64,000 nt of DNA from Andalucia godoyi (lineage: Eukaryota > Discoba > Jakobea > Jakobida > Andaluciidae). Numbering within the stretch: the stretch's first letter is position 1; each line of letters starts with the position of its first letter. The DNA lies in contig VRVR01000006.1 of NCBI GenBank assembly GCA_009859145.1, positions 348,596 through 412,595 of the forward strand, in the 5' to 3' direction. The notes under the pieces were generated by a model, which ran no database searches, was not told the origin of the DNA, and saw only the letters and a list, made by a program, of their open reading frames with translations. The position numbers and the translations under genes were made by a program. Below, one piece after another: positions 1 to 10,410 of this stretch.

Positions 1-1
1 G

Positions 2-682
2 ATCCGATGGCAGCTGGATGTATGTGAACGTGGAGTCATCCCGCAGTCCAACCAAGATTCTGCTGGCCCGACGTACCCTTTCGATTGGATTGGGGTTACA
101 ACGCCTGCACTGCCTCTGGTTCTTCGACATGGCATTGGTGACTGTTTTGAACCTAGCAAAACACGAATTGTGTTTGAAAAGTCAAATCTGGCAAATCCGC
201 ACTTGTGGGTAGAGAGCGAAGCGCATGGACATCTTGTTGTGTCGATGCACGACGTTCCTCGCGAGTCCATTCGCGGCTACGAAGCGGAGATAAGTGACTT
301 GAGGGCAAAGTTTCAACGACGGCTGGATCGACTGAGAAGCTTCATGGAGCAACGTGACGTGATTCTGATTCGGTACCAACGACGCGATGATCCCACCGAT
401 CCTGCTTTGTGGACGGATGCGCTTCGCGATACGTGTGCATTCCTGAGAGAATCATTTCCATTGCGCAAGCATTTGTGCGTCGTAGTGATGCATGCGTCGG
501 CTCCGATGCACGAAGTCCCGTCCGATGCATTTCGAATCGATATTGATTGCCTTCCTCTGGTCCAACAGCGGGATCCAGACAACTGGCAAGAACATCATTA
601 CAATTGGCCGTTGGTGTTTCAGATGGCTCGCAATGAGCACTCTCGGCGCTGGAATCAGCAGCTTTTCTCACATTCTGCATAG
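2..682 (+). CDS. DUF1796-like putative cysteine peptidase family protein, 5'-truncated
   Basis: An open frame runs in from the left edge of the window without a stop and ends at TAG near 682, giving about 226 residues; the true start lies outside. The visible part carries a PFDWIGVTTPALPLVL-type block near its beginning and a hydrophobic-strand pattern (LCVVVMHAS) later on. The PFDW block is typical of the DUF1796 papain-like cysteine peptidase family; that assignment is from memory of the motif. The proposed catalytic Cys would be upstream and cannot be seen. GTG at 170 is only an internal codon. The next gene faces it tail to tail after 172 bp. Function is unknown. Confidence 0.55.
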   Translation: MRWQLDVCERGVIPQSNQDSAGPTYPFDWIGVTTPALPLVLRHGIGDCFEPSKTRIVFEKSNLANPHLWVESEAHGHLVVSMHDVPRESIRGYEAEISDLRAKFQRRLDRLRSFMEQRDVILIRYQRRDDPTDPALWTDALRDTCAFLRESFPLRKHLCVVVMHASAPMHEVPSDAFRIDIDCLPLVQQRDPDNWQEHHYNWPLVFQMARNEHSRRWNQQLFSHSA

Positions 683-854
683 TATCCTAAAGTAAACACA
701 CCAATTTTATACCTTTGTTTTCTTCTTGAGCGGGCGATCCACGACATGCTACCATCTCGTCCAGCACCCGAAAAAGTCACTGCACCTCCGCGATCGTCGA
801 ATTTTGCAGCCGGGATAGCGTAAAGTACATTATATGAACGCCGGATTCGCCGTA

Positions 855-1910
855 TTATGACGACGGGGGTTGGAATTGAAGCACCGACACAAACATCGGT
901 CCAAAGCCTCCTTGGTTGCGATCTGGCATGATGTACAGCCCGCGCTCTGATCGATCAGGAGCAAGATCACTGAGTCCAACTCCACCGCAAGCGGACCTGC
1001 ACAGCCCGTGCCACTCCGGAGGAGCGTCAGAAACAATACGTACCGGCTGGTCGGTATCCAGCACACCATCCAGACCATACCTCTGCAGGTTCCTTTCCAA
1101 CTTGCGCGTAAAGTTGTCCACAACACTGTCGTTTTCTAATGGAGATATGGAGCACGTGCTGTACACGACGCGGCCGGACGGCTTGATCAGATGGGCAGCA
1201 GAAAGCAAGAGCTGAAGCTGCCTTTGTGCGTTCTGCACAGTTCGGGCAGGCGACCACTTTTCCATTTCGGCTGGATCGGCAAGCAGGTGTCGTTCGGAAG
1301 AACAGGGGGCGTCCACAAGGATGAAGTCAAATGAGTGCGGCGCAAACTTTGCGAATAGCTTCGACGGATTCGTAGCATCGATTCCGATGACACCGAGCTT
1401 ACCCATGCTCTGCGGCGCACCGACCATCCATTCCTCTATCACCCTTCTGAGCCGCACACGACGCTGTTGACTAACATCATTCGAGAAGATTTCAAAAGAC
1501 ATAGAAGAGTCCCTCGCAGCAAGTAAGTTAGCCAAGGCAACGGTCTTTCCACCCGGAGCTGCGCACATGTCCAAAACACGTACGAGTTTCCGTTCCGAGC
1601 TTGCCGCACCCCGAAATGCCGGACACGAGGACATGATCGGCGACAACAAGCTCACGCACGGCAACACAGACGCTGCATCCAAGTGGTACACCGGCTCCGA
1701 CAGACCGCTGTCGCGAGGCTCCTTAGTCGCAAGGACTCTGTCGTTGCTCGATCGAGCGTCGCCTTTGGATTCCGGCAGCAGTCGTGAAAAAGGGAACGGA
1801 ACTGCAATGTGAGTAACGGGTCTTTGCATCGCCCGGACGAGTGAATTCCATCGTGCTGCGCCGTAGATCCCGCTGTAGTACGCATGGAAGCCATCAAGCC
1901 CATAACGCAT
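855..1910 (-). CDS. NOL1/NOP2/Sun family RNA m5C methyltransferase (NSUN3/4-like)
   Basis: The product has 351 residues. It shows the SAM-binding motif LDMCAAPGGKT (about residue 117), the DAPCSSERH motif IV with its catalytic-region cysteine (about 205) and STCSISPLEND motif VI with the second cysteine (about 255). Enzymes of this family transfer a methyl group from SAM to C5 of cytosine in RNA. The short length, the YYSGIYGARW-like N-terminus and the lack of a PUA or NOP2-type extension fit the organellar NSUN3/NSUN4 branch better than cytosolic NSUN2, NSUN5 or NOP2; the organellar placement is inference. The start is the ATG at 1910, but the frame stays open a little upstream, so a short targeting exon could be missing. 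It is divergent from the kelch gene. Confidence 0.85.
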   Translation of the reverse strand: MRYGLDGFHAYYSGIYGAARWNSLVRAMQRPVTHIAVPFPFSRLLPESKGDARSSNDRVLATKEPRDSGLSEPVYHLDAASVLPCVSLLSPIMSSCPAFRGAASSERKLVRVLDMCAAPGGKTVALANLLAARDSSMSFEIFSNDVSQQRRVRLRRVIEEWMVGAPQSMGKLGVIGIDATNPSKLFAKFAPHSFDFILVDAPCSSERHLLADPAEMEKWSPARTVQNAQRQLQLLLSAAHLIKPSGRVVYSTCSISPLENDSVVDNFTRKLERNLQRYGLDGVLDTDQPVRIVSDAPPEWHGLCRSACGGVGLSDLAPDRSERGLYIMPDRNQGGFGPMFVSVLQFQPPSS

Positions 1911-2465
1911 ACTTATGCTCCCACTTTGTGCTGCCCCAGAGCCTCTGCACGGGACGCCTCACCAGTCACACAGCGCACCTGTCTTCCTATGTTTCTCTCC
2001 AAAAAAGACCGCCCGTCGATTTCCAAGGACGCTTTTCCCCATTCAACAGAACAAAACAAACGAACAAACAAAGGAAAGAAAAGGAAAAAACCAGAATAAA
2101 CCGAAAATGGACCGTAGTCAGTTGTCAGCGTACGACAGGCCATCTTCTCATCCCCAGCATCAACGGGCAAATCCGCCGTCCAGACTGGACGTGACGTCAC
2201 CGTTTCCTATTTTGGGACGGACTTTACTGCAAAAGAGAAAAACTCCCGAAGAAAAAACCCGATTAGCAAGCAGCAACATCGACCAAGTTGAAAGCAAGAG
2301 AGAGAGAAAAAAACGTGATGTTTTTCGTTTGTCAAAGTGTGAATACGGAACAGTGGAGCAAAGAGTTGGGGGTTATCTGTGGTCTTCCTGCTTGTCTGAA
2401 CAACAAGGAATAAAACAATCAAACAAAACAAACAACAGCAACAACCACGGGTAGGATATAAGAGG
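1911..2465. promoter_or_regulatory. Divergent intergenic region, NSUN-like gene / UBL-kelch gene
   Basis: These 555 bp separate two divergent start codons and must hold both promoters. The strand shown is purine rich, with runs such as AAAGGAAAGAAAAGG. No TATA box or conserved element stands out. Open frames here lack coding character. Confidence 0.5.
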
Positions 2466-3743
2466 ATGCCAGAAATCCAAGTGGAGACGATCGATGGAGA
2501 AGCATTCACCGTTGATCTGCCACATTCGTCGTCGGTACTGAGACTTAAAGAAGAGATTTCTCTGCACACATCGGTTCCTATTTTTGCACAACGGCTTGTT
2601 CTTCGCGGCCGGATTTTGGAAGATGCTGCGTCCACAGACACCTTGTTCTCGACTCTGCAGGTGTATGATCGGTTCGTGGTGATGCTCCATGTTGACTCGG
2701 TGTACATGAACAGACATGTGAATTGCGACAATTCAAATCCAGGACGTATGTATCTCTCTCTCTCTCTCTCTCTCTCTTCTTTCTCGATAAGTTTTTTTGA
2801 AATATATGTGTCACTAACCCGAATGATTTTTGGCGTGAAAGCAGAGGTGAATCTGCAGATGCCTGGGGTGCGGGTTGGCCATTGCATGGTTCGAGTGGAT
2901 GCTCGAACAGCCTTGTTGTTTGGAGGAGTGTCGCAGAAGGTGTACACCAATGATGCGTTCTTGTATGATGTGGAGACGTACAGATTTGAAAAGATCGCAA
3001 TGACGGGCGATTTGCCTGAACCGCGGTCCGATCATGCTGCGTTTGTGTATGGCCACAAGCTGTGGACCTGGGGTGGGCGATCGAGCAACCAGTTCTTTTC
3101 GAGGATTCATTGCATGGATCTGGACACACATCGATGGAGTATTGTGTACCAGAATGGCGGGTTGGAGCCTCCCGCACGAGCTCGGTTTTCATACACGGTT
3201 TTCCAGAACCTCTTCATTGTTTTTGGCGGATATGGACCGCGGTTTGACCTGATGCAGGATCTGTGGATCTTCAACTTGGATACGATGCGCTGGGTCCAAG
3301 CTGCGCAGCTTGGGAACGTTCCGCCTCCTATTGCCGGAATGTCAATGTGCGTTATGGAGGATGAAATTTGGGCATTTGGAGGTCTGTCTGCCAGCTTTTC
3401 AAATGCCGTGTACGTGCTGAATCCGCATTCATTCACTTGGAGGTTTGTGCAGACAAAGGGGATGCAGCCTGCTCCGCGAGGAGTGCATATTGCTTCTGCA
3501 TTCGACCGGAAAATCGTCGTGTTTGGAGGCTTCAGCTCGCAATCGAGATTCAACTCGTTCCATGTGCTGGATACGCGATCGCTCGAATGGACCAGACCAG
3601 AAGTCGACTTTGAGCTCCACGGTCGTTCTGCCCACGCTGGAGTACGGATGGGACGTCGACATTGGCTGATCTATGGCGGCGAAAACGGTGCTGTTGTGTT
3701 CTCGGATCTGGCAACATTGGAGTTGCACATGTCAGACTTGTAG
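2466..3743 (+). CDS. Ubiquitin-like domain plus kelch-repeat protein (one intron)
   Basis: The N-terminal 75 or so residues form a ubiquitin-like fold (MPEIQVETIDGEAFTVDLP, later QRLVLRGRILED). They are followed by about six kelch blades with repeated FGG/WGG and Y-x-N-D patterns to the C-terminus. An intron at 2746-2844 (99 nt) has GTATGT, a branch site CACTAAC at 2812-2818 and ends GCAG; splicing gives 392 residues and joins the halves through CAG-GTG (Gln-Val). The intron is a multiple of three with no in-frame stop, so retained transcripts would encode a 425-residue form with a Ser/Leu-rich insert. Kelch propellers usually bind proteins. A ubiquitin-like domain fused to one suggests a proteasome or ubiquitin-pathway adaptor, which is inference. 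Confidence 0.85.
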   Translation: MPEIQVETIDGEAFTVDLPHSSSVLRLKEEISLHTSVPIFAQRLVLRGRILEDAASTDTLFSTLQVYDRFVVMLHVDSVYMNRHVNCDNSNPGRMYLSLSLSLSSFSISFFEIYVSLTRMIFGVKAEVNLQMPGVRVGHCMVRVDARTALLFGGVSQKVYTNDAFLYDVETYRFEKIAMTGDLPEPRSDHAAFVYGHKLWTWGGRSSNQFFSRIHCMDLDTHRWSIVYQNGGLEPPARARFSYTVFQNLFIVFGGYGPRFDLMQDLWIFNLDTMRWVQAAQLGNVPPPIAGMSMCVMEDEIWAFGGLSASFSNAVYVLNPHSFTWRFVQTKGMQPAPRGVHIASAFDRKIVVFGGFSSQSRFNSFHVLDTRSLEWTRPEVDFELHGRSAHAGVRMGRRHWLIYGGENGAVVFSDLATLELHMSDL

Positions 3744-3964
3744 AAGAAATACCATCATTTGCAAAAAGAACAGAACGCCGGGGTACGTACGAGCAAGCAT
3801 CTGCCTTTTCATTTATTTATTTACCCTCCCAATACCAATAAACGTGAAAAGAATACCAAAACATTGCACTGCCTGCCTGCCTGCACCCAGCACTTAAAAC
3901 AAAAACAAAAATTAAAAATTAAAATTAAAAAAAAATAATTAAAAGAAGAAGAAAGAGGCCAGGA

Positions 3965-6900
3965 TTACAAACCAAGACGCGCTCTGCGCTCTTCCATGGA
4001 CAACGAGTCCAAATCTTCAGAATTCCGACCGACCTGCAACCGGGGTCGGAAAATTCCTCTTCCAAAGTACTCGGCAATGGTACGGAAACCATCCTTTGAC
4101 TGCTCGAGGTTCTTGAAGAACTGTTCGTGTTGGTACGCAGCATTCTCGTGCTGCCGTCGGATATCCAGAAATCGCCGATTGCCCGGCGCACAGATCGGAC
4201 ATTCCGATTCATTGTCGCCCATGCAATGCAAATGGAAGGAATGCATGCACATAAAATGAACCGCAGGCAAGTCTAGAGTGGAGCCGCAACCTGTGCATTT
4301 CGACTGCTGGAAGATCCGAGCAGAAGTTCGAAGATCATCAATCTCCTGCTTCATCTTGCGTGTTTCCTCGCGGAACTTGGATATCGCCGCTTCATCGTCG
4401 GAAATGGAAGCCTGTTCCTTGGCCAGCAACTGCATCAAGTAGTCCTTAACCGACGCCAGAGTGAGGGCGTTCGATCGAGAAAGAACCTGGAGAACAGAGA
4501 GCGGAGGAAGCATGCCACCCTTGTCAATCGAATCCAGCATCCGACGGATGTTCCCCGAATAGTCTGCATCGGGATGGTTGGACGACAGGTCGGCAAAATA
4601 TGCCAACACCTGAATCCACATGTTTGGATCAGAGGCAGCATAAGCCTCGCACGTCTTGACGACATTCTCTGCATCATTTTCATCCATATACAGCTGCAAA
4701 ATGTCGTGGTAGAGCTGCATCTGCGTGTACAGAAACAGCGTTGCGGGCCGGAAACCACTCTCCTGCACAAGCATCAACGCATGCTGCGGATCGTAATTTG
4801 CAGAATCCGACTTCAAGAGCTTCATCGATTTCGTTGTGTCAGGATTGTTGAACGCAGCATCGCTGACAGCATCCTCTTTCAGGTAGACCTCAAGCATGGT
4901 GTGGAAGATACGTTGCGAACACTTGGGAACACGAGAAACGACAAATTCGAGGAACGCAATAAGCTCCTTTGGCTGATCAACAAAGCAATGCAAAAAATCT
5001 TCTGCGTTTGCCCGTTGCAACGTCGGAATAGGAGGGGTCGAAGGAACATCGTCACCTGACAGTAGCGCCGCAGAAGAAGGCTTCGCACGAGGAGCCGAAA
5101 ACAACTTGTCACGCGCAGATGCACTTGCAGTCGGAGTGGACTCCTCCGATTTAGCAGGCTGCAAAAGCTCGGCGAGACTGTGGACCTCTGAGCCTGATTG
5201 CTGATCCTTGCGAACGGGCTGCACCGTCTGCGATGGAGAGTTCTTCTTGATTTCCTCCGCAGCAAGTGCATTCTGCTTCGCAACGCTCGCATCCTCGCGG
5301 GGCTTCTCGCGTTCGCGCTCAGCAGGCTTTGGATCATCATCCTTGTCCCTAGACACGCGATACATGATATTCCGGAAAATGCCATTCATCTTTTTCCCGA
5401 GAGAGATCGAAGTGGAATCCTTCGGCTGCTGTTGCAATTGCGGATCTGATTTTCCCACTGCTGGTGCCGTTGCAGCTTGCTGATGAGGCTCCTTCTCTTC
5501 TCGCTCCTTCTCTGGAGCCGAAGGAGCTTGGGCAAAGGACTTTCTGCTCTTGGGCTTGTAATCTGTGCACAGCACCTGCAAAAATTCACGTGCATTCTTA
5601 GGAACAGCAGTGCACAACAGCGTGCCGTACTGTTTCATGAACGTTTCACAGTATGCAAATTCAAGAGTGCTCAGAAATTCGAGCGCATCGGAATACTGCT
5701 TGAGGTCGTCCAGCAAAATCTTCATGCACCAGTCATGTTCGTTGTGCTTCAAGGCGAGGAAAAGCGCGTGTTCATGGTAACTTGCCTGTCTGCAAACGCG
5801 AATGGCTGTATCAACATCGTAGTGGAGTTCCGAATTTCTCTTGATGAACGCGTCCAACTTGGCAACATCTTTGAGCTTCGTGTAGCAGTTGATCAGAAGC
5901 GTTGTATGATCTGCCGTCGCCTTGCTCTTGGTGTGCAATTCTTCCAGATACCGCGTCAAGTTGTGGATGCGCTGAGCATCCAAAAACTTCCGGATCACAT
6001 ATGACGGCTCGAGACGGCCAATCGTTCGAATATACTGCGATACCGCCTGATCGTAGTCTCCCTTGGAGTACGAATGGTCTCCAAACTTTCGGAAAATGTC
6101 CGCGACGAAGGCATCGTCGAGATTTGAAGACTGAGCCAAGTTAACCGCAATCTGGTACAAGTTCTTTCGAAAGAGAGTATCCAATTTCGTCTGGATGTCC
6201 TTCTCCTCCAACTGCACCATTCGCTGCACCGTGGTTCCGTCCGGCTTAAAGTCGTCGATCACCAAGAAGATCGAGCCCCATTCCGATACGACATGCTTGA
6301 CCGGTCCGAAGATTCCCGAGAATGCAATCAGCTTGTTTCGGAGATCGTACACATTCACCGACGATCTTCTTGGATCCTGCGCATCCTTTCCGATCACAAC
6401 CAAGTAACTTCGGAACCATCCGAGCTTCGTCTTTTCTCCCTCAAAGGCAAAGCAAGGGCCCCTGCCTTCCGCACCGAAGAAAAAGACCGCTTCTCGCTGC
6501 CCAACCGCGATGTCACGATCATCGGTGATTGTCGACAGACCAAGCGGGCATCCGCGCATGTCAAGCACCTCGTCGGACTCCCCACGGCTGGAAATGCGAA
6601 TGGAATGAACCTCATCCGTGGTACTGACCAGCAAAGCATACTCTGCACCCGGGATCTTTCGCAGCCCGATGTTGGTTACGGTTGCCCCTGGTCCAAAGAT
6701 GCATTTTCCAGCTTTGGTAACCTTTTCACGAGCAAGATCGCCGCGGAACAGATGGATTCTGCCGTCGCTCAACCCAACGGCAACAAGCGACAGATCCTCA
6801 GAGGCATCCAACGCAGTCACCGAAGGCAGCGGACTCGTTTGCTTTGTATTGAAAATCTTGATAGTTTTAACCAAATCAGGTTCGTCATTCTCCAAATTCC

Positions 6901-7365
6901 AAATCTTGATTGTTCCTTGGTTCACACCTTCGCCATCATCACCAACTGCAACCAAAAAGTTGCGTTGCTTGCACTGATGGACCAACGTAACAGCCGTCTG
7001 AAACGCTTGGAACGCTGTCAACGTGAAATTTCGCGAAAGAAACCGAATGCTACCCGTCGAATCTCCAAAAAGTATTCTTCCGCGTCCCGAAGAAACACAC
7101 GTCACATCAATCGCCTACAAAAATTCTCGCAATTTCAAAACAACAACGACAACGACAAATGCACAATACAATATTGTAGAAAAAACCAAACCCTTAGCAA
7201 CAATAACCCAACCAGTCCGAAACCAATGTACAAAAAATATACAAAAGGAAGGAAATCATCACAAAATAGAAAAGAACATACTTCAATTCCAGCATGAGGC
7301 TGAGTCTGACCCTCCTCCTTCACGATAGCCTTTTCAAAAAAGGCGAATTTTTTCCACTGAAACAT
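3965..7365 (-). CDS. VPS11: VPS11, class C vacuolar sorting subunit of HOPS/CORVET (two exons)
   Basis: Exon 1 is 7365-7282 (MFQWKKFAFFEKAIVKEE), the canonical VPS11 start. The intron at 7281-7115 (167 nt) begins GTATGT and ends TGTAG. Exon 2 is 7114-3965; the total is about 1077 residues. The order is: N-terminal beta-propeller, the long clathrin-repeat solenoid (QYIRTIGRLEPSYVIRKFLDA), then a C-terminal RING-H2 with pattern CTGCGS...HSFHLHC...CPIC at about 965-1003 and the EYFGRGIF block. VPS11 is the core RING subunit of the tethering complexes that drive endosome and vacuole/lysosome fusion. A Lys/Glu/Ser-rich low-complexity insert of about 170 residues interrupts the solenoid and is not usual for the family. 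The gene is convergent with the kelch gene and divergent from POP1. Confidence 0.96.
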
Positions 7366-7860
7366 AAGACGGACAGCAGGGGGGAGAAGAAAGGGTGGAG
7401 AAAAAAGCACAATGAACCGACGCGGTGGGAGAAAAAAAAAGAAAAGAATGGGAAACAAAAACAATATATAATAAGATTAAGAAGACGAGGAAAACATAAG
7501 ATTGAAAGAGAAAAGAAAAAAACGAAAAGGACAGAAACGAGAGAAAAAGCCAAGACTGAAAAGCTCGGTCGAACTCTACGAGGCGCAGAGAGACACAGAG
7601 AGAGAGAGAGAGAGAGAGAGAAAGGGAGGGAGAGAGAGAGGGGCGCTGGGAAAGATGGGATGAACTACAGCCGTTGCTGCTGCTTGAGGCTCATGCGCGA
7701 TGTTTTTTCTTTTGTTTTTGCAAGAGGAAAGGAGGGTTTTATTGTTTTAAATCATGTTTTGTATAATAACAATAACAATAACAATAACAATAACAATAAC
7801 AATAACAATAATAATTCTTGGCTTCCTTTTTCTTTCAAGTGACGATTTTGATTTTGATTC
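7366..7860. promoter_or_regulatory. Divergent promoter region, VPS11 / POP1
   Basis: These 495 bp separate two divergent start codons. The region is strongly purine biased on the + strand. It contains a GA microsatellite at about 7597-7621 and a tandem AACAAT repeat at about 7766-7811. The purine-rich frames read here are low-complexity artefacts. Confidence 0.5.
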
Positions 7861-10261
7861 ATGAGTGGGCCAAGTAGCCAGCCGTCTGCATCTCTCCCGG
7901 GAGACGTTACCAAGAATCTGACAGTCTCGGATCTGTTTGCAGTATGTGTCCAGTCGCTTTCCGTATTTTTATTTTATTTTTTAGATCTTGTTTCTGACAG
8001 AAAGTGCTCATGTTATTATTGATATGGGAGGAAATTAGGCTCGCGTCTCTGAGATTGACGAGTTCCGGAATGTAGTTGGTACATTTCAGGGTACGAAGCG
8101 GGTGTTTCAGCTGTTGCCACGATACATGCGGCGAAGAGCAATGAGCCATAATCCGCATCTGGTTCCCAAAAAGCTTCGTGCAGCTGCAATCCGAGAGGTT
8201 GACCAATCTGGACACGGAGTTCCGAACCGTACTCCAAGGAAGCTCCGCAGAAAACCAAAGAATCTAATGAGCGAGTATTCGCGGCGGTCAAGGGAATTCA
8301 AATGGCTTGAGACGCACATTTGGCATGCAAAACGTATGCACATGGTTCCTCTTTGGGGCTACAAGATTGCGCGAGAGACCTGTGCAAGGACCATTCGGTC
8401 TCTGATGTTCTCTCAACGAAACGGATGCTCCATTTACGACGCTTCGCATTTTTCTACGATCCAGATTTCTGCTGCGGACTCAATCGATGATTTGTGGTCG
8501 GTTCTGAGCACCATTGTTCCGGATTTTCAGATTGGAACGCTGAGAAGTGACAAGAGCTTTGTATCGGGGTCGCGGTTTGCAGAGGCATTACTGTATCAGC
8601 CCGGAAGGTATCCATTTGGGTTCTTGTGTCCATGCCACGTGCTGCTTCGACAATTCGACGGTGCCACCCAGAACCCTCAAATGTGGATCGTGGTGCACCC
8701 TAGCGCAGTCGATGCCGTCCGGAGTTTGCTGAGCACGATGGCTTCGACTCTCGATCCGTCGCGCAAGATTGCGATTGTTGTAGATGACTTGACATTGAAG
8801 GTGAACCGTTTTGAATTGCGAGGATCGCGCTCCCACGCAATTCTTCGTTCCGTGCTGCGTGTGAACGATGCAAAGTCGTCCAAACACTCTGTGGCGGTGT
8901 GGAATGCGCTGTCAATTTTGCAATCGACAGACATCCTTCCACCACACTCTGTTCTTGCTTTGGAAGTCGATGATCCTCGAGCTTCCTTTCCACCGGTTCC
9001 GCAGCGATTGGCGAAGCTTCCCCCGGCCGACACGTTGATGCGGGAACAGATGATTTTGGCGCGACTGGCAGCCAGCTGGCCACGATCGAAAGTTTGCGAT
9101 TCACCGCTCTGGGATGTTGACAAGAGGAACGCAGCTTCCTCTAAAATGCAAACAGAGCAGGAGCTGAACAAGCGACGACGGAGTCGCTTACTCCGGGGGC
9201 TGCCTCCCCGGCTCGAAGCCAAAGATGGGGATCTGATGCAGACCGTTCCCATTTTGCTCCTCCAGAATGGCAATGGATGGGATCTCATAGTGCCTTCCTG
9301 TTGGGGATTGGTGTTCTGGAGGTCTTTGTACGTCTGCGGTGGTCGTGCAGCGGCACTTGCCGACCGTCATCGACGGATGACTGATCGTTGCCTCCCGTCT
9401 TTCCCCGAAGATTCGATCGATACGGTTCCATACTTGTGGATGGCAAGCGAACGCTCGCTGCAGTTAGCGGAAATGTATCATCGAAAACCACCTTCGAAGC
9501 GCATCAACTTCGAACTCAAGAACATCGACTCGCCTTTCCTTCCAGAGTGGCAGAATGCAGTCGGCTCTCCGTGGCCATGGCCGCTGACTGTGGATGTGGA
9601 TCTGCTGCAAGTTCGCTCATTTATTACTGAAGCTCAGAAGTTCCGTATGTGCAAGGAAACAAGACGGATGCTTTGCAAGAAATCAGAACGCGAAGATCTC
9701 GAAGACGAGGGCGTGGTGGGTAATGTGTTCACGAGATTGCTGACGGCTGAGGAACACTTGAAGAAGGAAGTGCAGTATTTCGTCATTCGGGATCCCCCGA
9801 CGTTGAAGCTGCTGTCTGCCCCAGCGACTTTGCTGCAGTTCGTGGACTCAGCTCGCTCGCAAGTCCTTGAGCGGGCGTTTGTTCGGATTGCAGTCACCAT
9901 GATTAATCGCGGAAACCCTTCGGAAAATGCAATTTTGTGTGTCCCGCGTGCGGAAGATCTATCCCGACTGGATGCAACGTCTCGATCACAGCCGCTGCTG
10001 GATGGTGAGCTGGCGTGGGATGGCGCTCCCCTTGCGGAGCGGCTCATCGCTGGGTATCTGACATCGCAAATGATGTCCTTTACTAGCGGGTGCGGTGTGG
10101 GCGTGGGTTGTATTTCTCTGAAGCGATTGGCGCAGTGGGCCGCTTTTTGCCGTAGCGTCCAACGACTCGATGACATGTTTCTGATGTTGTGTTGCAATAA
10201 CGAATCTGACATTTGCAGATTCTGCAGATTCGAAGTCATCTCGCAAACGGATCGATTATAA
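7861..10261 (+). CDS. POP1: POP1, large protein subunit of RNase P and RNase MRP (two exons)
   Basis: Exon 1 is 7861-7941 (27 codons from ATG). The intron at 7942-8038 (97 nt) starts GTATGT, ends TTAG and has a possible CTGAC branch site at 7994-7998. Exon 2 runs from 8039 to TAA at 10261; the product is 767 residues. The signature POP1 N-domain is clear: AR..EI, LPRYMRRRAMSHN and WLETHIWHAKRMHM. The POPLD region lies near YHRKPPSKRINFELK. The protein scaffolds the RNA subunit in tRNA 5' processing and rRNA maturation. The family usually has a longer N-terminal tail than the 40 or so residues seen here before the conserved block. Confidence 0.95.
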
Positions 10262-10410
10262 ATAGAAATAAGAAGCAGATGCAGGAGAGGAACGACAAGA
10301 GAAATTCTATTTTACCCAATCTCGTTTGGCTTTCTTTTTTCTTTTTTTCCTCTTCTTCTTCTTCTTCTTCTTCTTTTTGCTTTGCTGTTTGGTTTGCTTT
10401 GAAAGTCGCG

